A stretch of 64,000 nucleotides of DNA from Streptomyces syringium (GTDB lineage Bacteria > Actinomycetota > Actinomycetes > Streptomycetales > Streptomycetaceae), in assembly GCF_017876625.1 (NCBI RefSeq), contig NZ_JAGIOH010000001.1, forward strand, positions 558,001 to 622,000, given 5' to 3'. Shown here one piece after another: positions 35,365 to 46,079 of the stretch; positions within the stretch are counted from its first letter, which is position 1, and each line of letters opens with the position of its first letter. The notes beneath the pieces are model-generated. The model worked only from the letters and a program-made list of their open reading frames with translations. It had not been told where the DNA came from and did not search any database. The translations under genes were made by a program, and so were the position numbers.

Positions 35365-36130
35365 GACGTGGTGGGGCGTCTGGTGGCCCTGGATGCTCAT
35401 CTGGTCGGTGACGGCGGCGAGCGTGCTGACACTCGTCATCCTGGCGGTACGCGATCTCCGCCGCCGCAGGCGCCCCGCCGGGCGGAATCTGAACTACAGC
35501 ATCTGCTTCTACCTCCACAACACCGCGATCATGGACCAGTACCAGATGGGCCGGTACACCGTGGCCCTCAGGAAAGAGGTCGAGCAGCGGACCAGTGACA
35601 ACAAGGACGGGAACATCCGCGCCACGGTCTTCGGCATCGGCGCGGGCGCCGGCAGGCGGGACAGCCGGGAGATCGTCAGCAGGTATCTCGAGGTGGCGGA
35701 GCCCATTTCGGTGATCGGCGTCATCATGGACGTGCTGGAGCGCAATGACGTCATCGTCCACGTCGACCTGGTGAACGGGACCGTCCAGCGGAACGAGGCG
35801 CTGGTCAAGGCACTGGCCACCACCCACGGCTCCCGCGCCCCGCAGGACAGCGTCCGGCTCCGCGACATCGAGGACTACGTCCTGCTCAGAGGCCGGTTCC
35901 GAAAGATCAGCGAGGAGCCGGAAGGCACCGTCTTCCTGGCGCCCTACGGCGACCCCGACGGCCCCGGCGCTGCCCCGGAGAGCCCCCGGGTGCGCGTCAC
36001 GTGCGCCACCGAAGGGCTGCGCGACGAGGTGCCCCGGGGGGCGTTCTCGGCGCGTTGTCTGGGCAAGGTCCAGGACTGGAACGCCGAGGACGCGGTCCTG
36101 GAAGTCCAGGCCATCGCCATCTTCCTCTAG
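35348..36130 (+). CDS. Membrane-anchored protein of the VWA-lipoprotein operon
   Basis: Protein of 260 residues. The GTG at 35348 lies within the end of the VWA gene (17-base overlap), and AAGGAG precedes it inside that gene. One N-terminal helix (WPWMLIWSVTAASVLTLVILAV) is followed by a basic stop, so the rest is cytoplasmic or exported depending on topology. I recognise no domain in the soluble part (NYSICFYLHNTAIMDQYQMG ...). Its coupling to the two binding-protein-like genes suggests a shared complex. Confidence 0.75.
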   Translation: MGVFTETWWGVWWPWMLIWSVTAASVLTLVILAVRDLRRRRRPAGRNLNYSICFYLHNTAIMDQYQMGRYTVALRKEVEQRTSDNKDGNIRATVFGIGAGAGRRDSREIVSRYLEVAEPISVIGVIMDVLERNDVIVHVDLVNGTVQRNEALVKALATTHGSRAPQDSVRLRDIEDYVLLRGRFRKISEEPEGTVFLAPYGDPDGPGAAPESPRVRVTCATEGLRDEVPRGAFSARCLGKVQDWNAEDAVLEVQAIAIFL

Positions 36131-36139
36131 CCGGGCCCG

Positions 36140-36172
36140 TCCGGTCTCCCGACGGAACGCCGCGAGACCGGA
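36140..36172 (+). terminator. Possible terminator after the VWA operon
   Basis: Nine-base stem TCCGGTCTC / GAGACCGGA separated by 15 bases, 10 bases past the stop. Confidence 0.45.
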
Positions 36173-36207
36173 TGTGGCCGCCGGACTGCCGGGCTGCCTG
36201 CGCGAGA

Positions 36208-37182
36208 TCAGGCGATACCGCGGGCGAGCTCAGCGAGCGCCGAGACCAGGGGAGCGCGCCGGTAGGGGCCCATGTGCGGGGCCCGCACGGTGCGTACCGT
36301 GAAGCGGTTGCGGGGGGTCAGGGCGTCCGCCTCGGCGATCATCCGGTCCTGGAGAGCCGGGGGGATCATCCGGTCCTCGCTGAAGCGGATGTACGTCCGT
36401 GGGATCCGGCCCCAGGTCGCGGCGTCGACACGGGCTTCCGTCACGGCGATGCCCGCCGTCTCGTCCGGTTCGAGGGTATTGAGCAGCGCCCGGAACGCCA
36501 CGTCCGGGTAGCCGGCGGCCGTCGCCGCCTTGAGCTTCGCCAGGAAGTCCGGGTCTCCCGAACGCCAGTTGGCCCGGGTGATGCCGAGTTCGGGCGCGGC
36601 CGCGATGCCCGGGATCGTGAACGCCAGGCTGTCCTTGGCTTCCGGTGCCTTGAGGTAGTCGAGCAGGGTCGGCAGCTTCACCGGGCAGAAGGCCGCGACA
36701 TAGGCGATGCGGTCGAGCAGTTCGGGAACGGCGTTGCCCACCCGGTTGACGGTGAGCCCGCCCTGGCTCTGCCCGACGAGGATGACGGGGCCGTTCCTCC
36801 GAACCCGCCGGACGATCTCCACGACGTGGTCGGTGTAGTCGTCGAGGGTCACCTTGCCGAGCGGGGACGGCTCGGTCTTGAGGGCTTCGAGGTCCTGCGG
36901 CGCCTGGTAGGCGGCCGGGAAGTAGGCGTCCGGGCCGTGGCCGGGCAGGTCGACCGCGAGGGTGCGGTGGCCCAGCAGGGCGAGTTCCCGCATGTAGGGC
37001 GCCCAGCCACCGGCCGAGCTGTTCGCGCCGTGAACGAATACGTAGGTCGGCAGCCGATGCCCGCTGTGTCCGCCGCCGTGGGGCGCCGCGCCGGCACCGG
37101 GGGCCGCGGCGAGCGTTCCCGTCGCCAGGGCACCGGTCGCGACAGCCGTTCGTAGGACAGTGCGGCGTGTGTGGTCCGTCAT
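36208..37182 (-). CDS. Tat-exported alpha/beta hydrolase
   Basis: Secreted hydrolase of 324 residues. The twin-arginine signal HTRRTVLRTAVATGALATG ends near AAPGAGAAP. The nucleophile elbow is GQSQGG (ILVGQSQGGLTV), the acid region RFSEDRMIPP, and the histidine APHMGP. The pattern YVFVHGANSSAGGWAPYM resembles salicylate-binding/hydroxynitrile-lyase-like esterases. Substrate unknown. It is alone. Confidence 0.87.
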   Translation of the reverse strand: MTDHTRRTVLRTAVATGALATGTLAAAPGAGAAPHGGGHSGHRLPTYVFVHGANSSAGGWAPYMRELALLGHRTLAVDLPGHGPDAYFPAAYQAPQDLEALKTEPSPLGKVTLDDYTDHVVEIVRRVRRNGPVILVGQSQGGLTVNRVGNAVPELLDRIAYVAAFCPVKLPTLLDYLKAPEAKDSLAFTIPGIAAAPELGITRANWRSGDPDFLAKLKAATAAGYPDVAFRALLNTLEPDETAGIAVTEARVDAATWGRIPRTYIRFSEDRMIPPALQDRMIAEADALTPRNRFTVRTVRAPHMGPYRRAPLVSALAELARGIA

Positions 37183-37290
37183 GCCACATTCCCTCTCATG
37201 GTCCTGAAATCATGTGAGTTACTGCCGAGATCGTCGCACGGGGCTCCTCGCGACCGGACGTCAGGGGCCTCCTTCGGCAGTGAGTCGTCC

Positions 37291-37320
37291 CACGTCCCCG
37301 GCCCCCCTCACGGGGACGTG
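37291..37320 (-). terminator. Hairpin overlapping the regulator's last codons
   Basis: Ten-base stem CACGTCCCCG / CGGGGACGTG with a ten-base loop. The ascending arm contains the final codons of the regulator gene, whose stop at 37308 is in the loop. Confidence 0.45.
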
Positions 37321-38267
37321 AACGCCATGTGGCCGAGTCGCCGGGCGCAGGGGTGGCAGACACCGCCCCGGGACGCCGGAATGTGCAACAGCCCGTCCAC
37401 GGCCGGATTCCCGCACACCACGCACGCACGCTGCTTCTCGTGGCCGCCCGCAGTGAACGCGGTGCCGCTCAGTGCCGAACCCGCGGCGAGTGTCGCGCCC
37501 GCTCCCACCAGACCGCGTCGGTTGAGCATGAGGTCCATTCCCGTGAATTCAGTGAGGACCGCGGCCGTCCGCTCGGGCGCCCAGGGCAGTCCGTCCACGG
37601 ACTGCCCCTTGGTCGCGCGCCCGCGCCGGCCGAACCCGAGATCCTCAATGGTCACGACACGACCGAGACGCTCGGTGAACAGGGCGGCCAGCACCTTGGG
37701 CACGGGATCCCGCGGGGACTCCCCCATGTCGATCCAGCGCCGGACCCGCGAGGTGTCGACTGCCACCTGCGGATGTCCCATGACAGCCGCCTGCCGGTTC
37801 ACGAGTCTCGCCAGCTCACCCTTGGACCAGCCGGCGAGGCCGAACAGATCCGCCAGGCGGGTATTGGGCTCCCGGGACTGCGAACGCGGTGGCTCGTCCA
37901 GGTACGACACGGTCCAGACCGGCGTCTCCGAGGCCGCGGCCAGGTGGACTTCCTCGGCCCAGGCCTCCTCCCACTGCCGGTACACCTCGTCGAGCAGCTT
38001 CTCCGCATCGGCGCCCCGGACCCTTCGCACCAACGCCTCGGCCACCGCGACGACTTGGTCCCGCTGCTGGATCACCGGGCCGGTGAGCACACCGTGCACG
38101 ACGGACCGGGAATACCGCTCGGGCATTTCCCGGCGGATCGTTCCGACCGACGGTGCTCCCGCCTTCAGATGCAGCTCGTGCAGCTTGCGCTTGAGCCGAC
38201 GGCGCGCACCGGACGGCAGTTCCGGCATCGTTAAGTGGCCCGCTCGTCCCACGACTCGCTCTCCCAT
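37308..38267 (-). CDS. HTH regulator with C-terminal zinc-ribbon-like end
   Basis: Protein of 319 residues. The N-terminal region (RRRLKRKLHELHLKAG ... SRSVVHGVLTG) and the middle (GWSKGELARLVNRQAAVMG) look like helix-turn-helix segments of the XRE-like Streptomyces regulators that carry a hydrophobic stretch (RGLVGAGATLAAGSAL). The C-terminus has two CxxC pairs (ACVVCGN and GVCHPCARR) and may bind zinc. ATG 38267 was chosen because GGTGGAG precedes it; an upstream TTG is also in frame. Target genes unknown. Confidence 0.75.
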   Translation of the reverse strand: MGERVVGRAGHLTMPELPSGARRRLKRKLHELHLKAGAPSVGTIRREMPERYSRSVVHGVLTGPVIQQRDQVVAVAEALVRRVRGADAEKLLDEVYRQWEEAWAEEVHLAAASETPVWTVSYLDEPPRSQSREPNTRLADLFGLAGWSKGELARLVNRQAAVMGHPQVAVDTSRVRRWIDMGESPRDPVPKVLAALFTERLGRVVTIEDLGFGRRGRATKGQSVDGLPWAPERTAAVLTEFTGMDLMLNRRGLVGAGATLAAGSALSGTAFTAGGHEKQRACVVCGNPAVDGLLHIPASRGGVCHPCARRLGHMAFTSP

Positions 38268-38421
38268 CGACCCGTTCTCCACCGTTGCCAACCGTTCGCG
38301 GCCGTTCGCAGCCGTTCGTGGCTGTCCCGGATCATCCCAGTCCGGCCGCCGCCGCGCCGGGGATGTTCACAACCGATCGCAGACGACCGCCGGCCCGGAG
38401 AGGTCCCGGAAGCTGGGCCGC

Positions 38422-38594
38422 ATGCATCGACTGCCCGACTTCCTCCTGCACGACGTCCTCGGCGACTACCTCGCGGCGCTGCTCGGCGCTCTGACCGTGT
38501 GGGGGCTGCGCCGGATCCGCGCGTGGCGACGGGGCGTCGGCGAGGACCGCGCCGAAGACGGGGAGGGCGGACACCGGCACGGGAGTGGACGGTG

Positions 38595-38595
<1 letters not shown>
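38422..38595 (+). CDS. Small membrane protein
   Basis: Small protein of 57 residues starting MHRLPDFLLHDVLGDYLAAL, with one hydrophobic helix followed by a basic, histidine-rich tail. Its stop (TGA, 38593-38595) shares its last base with the ATG of the PhzF gene, a typical coupling arrangement that supports expression. The ribosome site is weak. Function unknown. Confidence 0.5.
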
Positions 38596-40751
<2,156 letters not shown>

Positions 40752-40868
40752 CTAACAAAGTTGGATTTCGGCCAGCTGCTCCGTGCAGTCCGGCGGCGCG
40801 CACCCGCGCACCTCCGCGTTGACGTTTCCGCAGGTCTGGCCTTGATCGACAATTCTGCGGCATGACCC

Positions 40869-40887
40869 GGGCCTTGCCGCAAGCCCC
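40869..40887. promoter_or_regulatory. Rifamycin-associated element (RAE)
   Basis: The 19 bases GGGCCTTGCCGCAAGCCCC are the reverse complement of GGGGCTTGCGGCAAGGCCC, which I recall as the RAE inverted repeat found upstream of rifamycin-inactivating genes in actinomycetes. It lies 118 bases upstream of the rox start, within its promoter space. Confidence 0.82.
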
Positions 40888-40910
40888 CCGCTGCGCTATA
40901 AATTGAGACA

Positions 40911-40936
40911 GGCAAGGAGTGCGAACTCTCCTTGCC
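40911..40936 (-). terminator. Terminator of the secreted-protein gene
   Basis: Nine-base stem GGCAAGGAG / CTCCTTGCC with an eight-base loop, about 12 bases past the stop at 40949. On the minus strand the stem is followed by TGTCTCAATTTATAG, a T-rich tail that is rare in this DNA. Confidence 0.8.
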
Positions 40937-40948
40937 TTCTGTCGTCCG

Positions 40949-41557
40949 TCACCACGTCACCTCATGAGGCTCGGGCAGGACGAAGACCGTGGTCGCCCCG
41001 ACCGTGAACATGTCCTCGCCGGCCCGCAGCGGGGAGCCGTCGAATGCCTTGTCGAAGGCGGCGTAGCCGTCGTCGGCCAGTACGGTCCGGACGTCCTTGG
41101 CGGCCACCCGCCGGGCGCCGACCGAGAAGTGTTCCAGGTCCACCGCGTAGCGCAGGAACGTGATCTGTTGCTTCTCCGTGCCGTTGACCGATGCCTTCGC
41201 CGTGGTGCGAGGGTTTCCCAAGTGGCCGAAGAGTCCGTCGAGTTCGACTTTTCGGTCGTCGCGGACAAAGGCCAGGCCCCCGTCGAGCATCGCCCCGCCG
41301 TCCTCCAGCGGGAGCGAGACCCTGCCGTGGGTGATCGGGAAGCGGACGCAGGTGGGGGCCGCGGGGTCGATGGATGCCGGGGCGGTCGCGGTCATGGTGA
41401 TGTCCGCGTCCTCCAGGGCCGCCGCGGCGGGTCCGGTCAGGCACAGTCCGGCCGAGCCGCGCACGGGCACCGTCGGGCCGGCGGCGGCGACCGCCACCGA
41501 GGTACCCAGTACCGCCACCACCAGGGCGACGGGAGTCCACGCCAGCGCACGTCTCAT
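40949..41557 (-). CDS. Secreted protein, possible HtaA-like domain
   Basis: Secreted protein of 202 residues. The signal peptide LAWTPVALVVAVLGTSVAVA ends near AAAGPTVP. The mature part holds a beta-rich domain ending FTVGATTVFVLPEPHEV, with DLEHFSVGARRVAAKDVRTVL. It loosely resembles haem-associated HtaA domains, but I cannot confirm that. Two cysteines (GLCLTG and PTCVRFP) may pair. GGAGGT precedes ATG 41557 by 7 bases. A 19-base tandem repeat lies upstream. Confidence 0.75.
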   Translation of the reverse strand: MRRALAWTPVALVVAVLGTSVAVAAAGPTVPVRGSAGLCLTGPAAAALEDADITMTATAPASIDPAAPTCVRFPITHGRVSLPLEDGGAMLDGGLAFVRDDRKVELDGLFGHLGNPRTTAKASVNGTEKQQITFLRYAVDLEHFSVGARRVAAKDVRTVLADDGYAAFDKAFDGSPLRAGEDMFTVGATTVFVLPEPHEVTW

Positions 41558-41628
41558 TCCAGAACCTCCCACCGGGCCGGGCCCGGGATCGTCACGATGG
41601 CCGTGCCGTGACCGGCGGACGGGCCGCG

Positions 41629-41666
41629 CACGTTCACATCCGTCCTACACGTTCACATCCGTCCTA
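41629..41666. repeat. Two perfect tandem copies of a 19-bp unit
   Basis: CACGTTCACATCCGTCCTA occurs twice in succession (41629-41647, 41648-41666). On the minus strand it forms repeats 72-109 bases upstream of the secreted-protein start, and the repeat ends beside TATAAGTAA. This could be a tandem operator or a recent duplication. Confidence 0.85.
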
Positions 41667-41763
41667 TAAGTAACACCGGCCAGGGCGGGCATCCGCGCAC
41701 GGACAGCTCCGGTCGACGGCGGTTCAGTCGTATGGAGGGGAGGGAGCCGGGGGACGTGTTGTG

Positions 41764-42222
41764 TCACAGACGGCATTCCTCGCGGCACCAGGCGAAGAGT
41801 TCGCGGGCCTCGGTGACCCACCCGTCCGCGGCCGTGTGGAAATCCGCCCGCGGGATCGCGCAGGTCAGGGGCAGGGTGCGGACGCCGGCCAGATAGGGGT
41901 GGGCAGTGGTCAGATTGAAGACGGTCAGCATGGGGACCAGCCTGTCGGTGTTCCAGGCGTTGGCGGCGGCCGCCGCCACGGCGAGCTGATCCCCCCTCAG
42001 GAAGCGGTCGTCGGTCATCAGGACGATCAGCAAGCCGTTTCCCGTCGTGGTCACCGTCAGACGGATCTTCCACTCCGCTTCGGGGGCGTCGCGCTCGACG
42101 GACACGTAGGAGGCGTCGGCCTCGTACGGCCACCGGTGGCCGGAGGCCCAGGAGCAGACCAGCTGCCGCCAGTGGGCGGCCAGCGGCATCGGTGCTTCCG
42201 ACGTGGTGTCAGGTGCGGGCAC
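41764..42222 (-). CDS. YbjN-like small protein (last gene of the Hsp70/dynamin operon)
   Basis: Protein of 152 residues with a chaperone-like alpha/beta pattern: WKIRLTVTTTGNGLLIVLMTDD, then AAAAANAWNTDRLVPMLTVF and TCAIPRADF. This resembles YbjN/type-III-secretion-chaperone-like proteins. GTG at 42222 lies inside the Hsp70 gene end (14-base overlap), with GAGG upstream. Its place next to an Hsp70 suggests a client or co-chaperone, which is inference. Confidence 0.7.
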   Translation of the reverse strand: MPAPDTTSEAPMPLAAHWRQLVCSWASGHRWPYEADASYVSVERDAPEAEWKIRLTVTTTGNGLLIVLMTDDRFLRGDQLAVAAAAANAWNTDRLVPMLTVFNLTTAHPYLAGVRTLPLTCAIPRADFHTAADGWVTEARELFAWCREECRL

Positions 42223-43465
42223 GGCGCACCGCCTCGATCACCATGCGGTCGGTCAGTCCGGCGTCCAGCAGGGCCGCGATCCGGGGCGGCAGCGGACGGG
42301 AACGGGGCGCGGGCGACGGGAGCGCCGGCGAGGTCCTCACGCGTACGGGGGCGGTGCCCCCGGCCAGCCACGCGGCGCCGGTGGCCACCGCGAGCTCCGG
42401 CTCGAAGACGTCGAGCACCGGTCGTCGCGTATGCCGTGCGAGGTGGTCGCCGACCATGGGCAGACGGGAGCTGCCGCCCACGGGGACGATCAGGTCGAGG
42501 TCGCCCCAGTCGAGGCCGTGGGCGGCCAGTACCCGCTCGCACTCGGCGACGGTGTCCGACAGCAGCGGGCGGACGGCGTCCCGCAGGTCGGCCCGGGTCA
42601 GGGTGATCTCGACGGGCGGGTCCAGCATGGTCAGCAGGTCGGAGTGCTCGGAGGAGACCGACAGTTGGTGCTTGAAAGCGGTGCACGCCTCGTGGAGGAG
42701 GGTCGCGCGGCGCAGCACCGCGGGATCGTCCGTTCCGGTGGCCGCTGCCCGCAGGTCGTCCACGGCCCGCGGGCAGCGGTCGCGGACCAGGGCGAGTACG
42801 GCCTGGTCGATGGCGATGCCGCCGGAGTCGGGCAGGCCCCCGGGCGAGCCGAGGACGGTGAGGCCCTCCGTGGTCCCCCGCGCGATGGCCAGATGGAAGG
42901 AGCCGCCGCCGAGGTCGTAGACGAGGAGGGTGCGCTCCCTGTCCGGGTCGTGGTCGTGCAGGGCGTACACGGCCGCGGCCACGGGTTCGCTGTACACCTC
43001 GATGGTCTCCGGGGCGAGGCCCGCGGCGCGGGCCGCTGTCTTCATCAGCTCGCGCCGGCCGCTCTCCCAGGTGGCGGGCACGGTGATCACGACGCGGGCG
43101 GGGGCGGTGGGGGCGGCGCGCCGGGCCTGCCGGACGAGGAAGCCGAGGACCTCCGTCGTCAGCTGGGCGGTACTGAAGCGTCGGTCGCCGAGCAGGTGCG
43201 GGGACGGCTGGCCGAACTCCTGCTTGAACCCCGACCGGAAGCGCTCCGGGTGGCGCAGCCTCGAGTTCTGCGCGGCCTGCCCGACCACCATGGACCGGTC
43301 GGGCAGCAGACAGACGGCGCTGCGCACGGATGTGGTGCCGTACGGGCTCACGGGGTCGCGCACCGGCAGCGGCGGGTGGCCCCGGCGCAGCACGACCAGC
43401 GCCGAGGACCAGGTGCCGAAGTCGATTCCGTAGACCGGGCCGGGCCGGTCGGTATCGGTGGTCAT
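42209..43465 (-). CDS. Hsp70-family ATPase lacking a substrate-binding domain
   Basis: DnaK-like protein of 418 residues. The ATPase domain is complete: GIDFGTWSSALVV phosphate 1, VVITVPATWESGRRELMKTAA, VYDLGGGSFHLAI phosphate 2 and VPVGGSSRLPMV adenosine motif. The region after about 360 has only a short proline-rich linker (APRSRPLPPRIAALL) and a helix, so the usual beta-sandwich substrate domain is missing. Overlaps the dynamin-like gene by ATGA and the YbjN-like gene by 14 bases. A GrpE-like gene is three genes upstream; no DnaJ is present. Confidence 0.88.
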   Translation of the reverse strand: MTTDTDRPGPVYGIDFGTWSSALVVLRRGHPPLPVRDPVSPYGTTSVRSAVCLLPDRSMVVGQAAQNSRLRHPERFRSGFKQEFGQPSPHLLGDRRFSTAQLTTEVLGFLVRQARRAAPTAPARVVITVPATWESGRRELMKTAARAAGLAPETIEVYSEPVAAAVYALHDHDPDRERTLLVYDLGGGSFHLAIARGTTEGLTVLGSPGGLPDSGGIAIDQAVLALVRDRCPRAVDDLRAAATGTDDPAVLRRATLLHEACTAFKHQLSVSSEHSDLLTMLDPPVEITLTRADLRDAVRPLLSDTVAECERVLAAHGLDWGDLDLIVPVGGSSRLPMVGDHLARHTRRPVLDVFEPELAVATGAAWLAGGTAPVRVRTSPALPSPAPRSRPLPPRIAALLDAGLTDRMVIEAVRRART

Positions 43466-45519
43466 GGCGCGTCGAACTGGCCGGGGTCGAAGAGACCATG
43501 CGGGTCCGGGGAGAGATCCGGGGAGCCCGGGGAGGAGTCCGGGGAGTCGGCGGTGTCACGGGGTCGGTCCGCCGGGCACGTCGGCTGCCGGGCGGGAGGG
43601 CGGGGCGGTAGCCGTGGCGGTGGCGTGGCCGACTGCTCGATCCGGGAGCGCAGCCGGTCGAGTTCGCCCTGCATGAGGCGGTGGCGCTGGTGCCGGGCGA
43701 GAAGCTCGCCGCGCCGCCCGGCCAGTTGTTCCTCGGTCCGTGAGGTGGCTTCCTGGAGCCTGCGGCCGGATTCGGCGAGCGACTCGCGCTGGGCCGCGAG
43801 CTGCGCGCCCAGCTCCTGCGTCAACGTCTGGGCGGTGTCCCCGTACGCCTGGCGAAAGGCCTCCGTGGCGTGTCGCCGGTTGGCGGCGATCTCCTGGCTG
43901 ACCAGGTGGAGCAGGCGCGCGGCCCGTTCCCGTTCGGCGCGTTCGCGCAGGTCCTCACGGTGGTTGCGGATGCCCTGGACGACTCCGGTGACGCCGAGGC
44001 ACGCGGCCACGGTGAAGCCGGTGACCGGTTCGACGAATCCCACCAGCCCGCCGGCGCCGAGTCCCGCCATGCCGGTCGACCAGCCGCTGCGCAGGAGATC
44101 GAAGGCGCGGGCGGGGCGGACGCCGAGCGGCACGGTGGGGACGGTCACGGCGGGTGTGAAGGGCGGCGGGGGCACCTCGGGCGGGGTGAGGCGCAGGCTG
44201 GTGCGCTCGGCGAACTCGCGCATCAGTGTCACGGCGACCGTGGCCAGCCGCTCGTGGGCCTCGGTGAGCGCGTGGAGCATGCCCGCGGCCACCTCGCCGG
44301 CCAGTTCCTCCGATCCGGGGTCACAGCCGCCGGCGACCGCCTCCTGGTAGCGGCGCGACACCGCGTCGAAGGCTTCCTGAAGGCCGGTGCGGGTGCGGCG
44401 GTTGTCGAGCTCGAAGCGCTGGCGCAGTTCGGTGCGCCACTCGGCGCCGCCCGCGGTCAGCCGCTCGATCCGCGCGGTCGTTCCCGCGATGTCGTGGCGG
44501 AGGCGGCGCAGGGACTCGTCCGACTCCAGCGCGGCGAGTTCGTTGGCCGTCGGGGAGCCCGCCGTGGCGAGCGCGTCAGCGAGTCCGTCCAGGGCCCGGC
44601 GCAGCTGGTCGGCTCCGGCGGCGGTGGCCAGTCCGCCCCACAGGGCGTGGTCCAGCTCGGGGAAGCCGGAGGCGGCGAGCAGCCGGTCGTCGGTGCGGCC
44701 ACCTTCCCCGTCCGCTGCCCGCTGCCTGTGCCGCAGCCAGGTGAGCTTGCGGAAGGCGGAGACGGGGACCACCACCAGGCTGCCCGCCGGGCGGCCGGTC
44801 CGCGCGGCGATCTTCTCGCGGGCGTCGTCGACCAGTGGGGAGGCGTCACGGACCTTGTCGGTCTTGGTGACGGCGACGATCACGACGTCGCAGGCCTTGA
44901 GCGCCTCGTCGAGGAAGTCCAGTTCGTAGGTGGTGAGGGGGTCGAGGGCATCGCAGGCGAAGACCAGGCCGTCGGCCCGGTCCAGGAAGGAGCGGGTGGC
45001 GGCGGTGTGTTCGGGGTCGACGCTGCCGACGCCGGGGGTGTCGACGAGCACGAGCCCGGACTCCAGCCGCGGGACAGGCGCCCGGACCTCGACCAGCCGT
45101 ACGCGTTTGTGGTTGCGGGGGTTGCCCTGCTCGGTGACGTACGCGCCGAGGTCCGCAAGGTCGATCTCCGTGTGCCGCCCGGCGCGGTCGGCCGGGGCCG
45201 GGTCGCCGAGGTGGACCCGGGCGCGCTCCCGCGGTCCCCAGGCGAGGGTGCAGACCACGTTCGTGGCCACGTCGGCGTCGACGGGGAACAGCCCCGGCCG
45301 CTCCACGAGGGCGTTGAGCAGGGTGGACTTCCCGTGTTTGAACTCGCCGCCGACGACCACGTGGCAGGTGCCCCGCTCCAGCCGGGACCGGGACTGCTCC
45401 AGCCGCTCCCGCCCGCGGGGGCCCAGTTCGTCGGAGAGTTCCTCGGTGAGCCGGGGGAAGGCGGCCAGCACGTCGGCGCGCAGCCGGCCGAAGGCGTTGT
45501 CGCGCACGCTGTGGTTCAC
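43462..45519 (-). CDS. Dynamin-like GTPase 1
   Basis: Large GTPase of 685 residues. G1 is GGEFKHGKST (57-66), G2 Thr86 (VATNVV), G3 DTPGVG (160-165), G4 TKTD (218-221). Coiled helices flank a hydrophobic paired segment MAGLGAGGLVGFVEPVTGF...CLGVTGVVQGI, a possible membrane-insertion region as in bacterial dynamin-like proteins. A long coiled coil and a proline/acid-rich tail end it. GTG start. Coupled by overlaps to both neighbours. Confidence 0.87.
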   Translation of the reverse strand: MNHSVRDNAFGRLRADVLAAFPRLTEELSDELGPRGRERLEQSRSRLERGTCHVVVGGEFKHGKSTLLNALVERPGLFPVDADVATNVVCTLAWGPRERARVHLGDPAPADRAGRHTEIDLADLGAYVTEQGNPRNHKRVRLVEVRAPVPRLESGLVLVDTPGVGSVDPEHTAATRSFLDRADGLVFACDALDPLTTYELDFLDEALKACDVVIVAVTKTDKVRDASPLVDDAREKIAARTGRPAGSLVVVPVSAFRKLTWLRHRQRAADGEGGRTDDRLLAASGFPELDHALWGGLATAAGADQLRRALDGLADALATAGSPTANELAALESDESLRRLRHDIAGTTARIERLTAGGAEWRTELRQRFELDNRRTRTGLQEAFDAVSRRYQEAVAGGCDPGSEELAGEVAAGMLHALTEAHERLATVAVTLMREFAERTSLRLTPPEVPPPPFTPAVTVPTVPLGVRPARAFDLLRSGWSTGMAGLGAGGLVGFVEPVTGFTVAACLGVTGVVQGIRNHREDLRERAERERAARLLHLVSQEIAANRRHATEAFRQAYGDTAQTLTQELGAQLAAQRESLAESGRRLQEATSRTEEQLAGRRGELLARHQRHRLMQGELDRLRSRIEQSATPPPRLPPRPPARQPTCPADRPRDTADSPDSSPGSPDLSPDPHGLFDPGQFDAP

Positions 45520-46079
45520 CCTTCCTCGGGCAGGTGCCGGCCGAGGAACCTGGGGGCCAGTCGCCGGTAATAGGGGGCGAGGGAGGGTTCGAGCAGCCGT
45601 CCCAGCAGGTCACCGAACGGTCCCGCCCACGCGGACGCGGGCGGGCGGCCGGACGCGAGACCGTCGAAGAGCTCGTCGTACAGGCCGAACAGCCTGGCGC
45701 GCTCCGCCAGGTACCCGGCGGTGGACAGCCCTTCGACGGCCGGGTGCGGAAAGCGCCCCACAGGCCGCTCCCATTCCCGCCGTGACCGTTCGGGCTCCTT
45801 GAAACGCAGGTCGGTGTACTCGGCCAGGCGCCCGGTGGACCAGTCGAGGGCCACCGTGGCGAACGGCGGGAAGAGGTCGGCGCCCCCGGCCGGGTCGGGG
45901 CGCATGACGAACAGCGGCAGCCGGACGTAGACGCGGGGCGCGCCGTCCTGCAGTACCGGCACGGGCAGCGGCCAGCCGATGCCCGCCTCCATCGGGGCGA
46001 GTTCACGGAACGTCCGGGAGCGGCGCAGGATCCCGCGGAGGGCCTCGGACCTCGGGCGGTCGCCGTCGGCGGCGGTCAT
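45516..46079 (-). CDS. Unknown protein of the Hsp70/dynamin operon
   Basis: Protein of 187 residues with no family I recognise. It has aromatic-rich segments (MEAGIGWPLPVPVLQDGAPRV; FPPFATVALDWSTGRLAEY) and a charged C-terminus. It overlaps the GrpE-like gene (ATGA) and the dynamin-like gene (GTGA), so it is translationally linked to both. Its place between a GrpE-like factor and a dynamin suggests an adaptor, which is only a guess. Confidence 0.75.
   Translation of the reverse strand: MTAADGDRPRSEALRGILRRSRTFRELAPMEAGIGWPLPVPVLQDGAPRVYVRLPLFVMRPDPAGGADLFPPFATVALDWSTGRLAEYTDLRFKEPERSRREWERPVGRFPHPAVEGLSTAGYLAERARLFGLYDELFDGLASGRPPASAWAGPFGDLLGRLLEPSLAPYYRRLAPRFLGRHLPEEG

Noticed and set aside
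43870..45570. Plus-strand frame of 566 codons opposite dynamin 1
   Set aside because: Gly- and Glu-rich antisense shadow of a gene with intact GTPase motifs.
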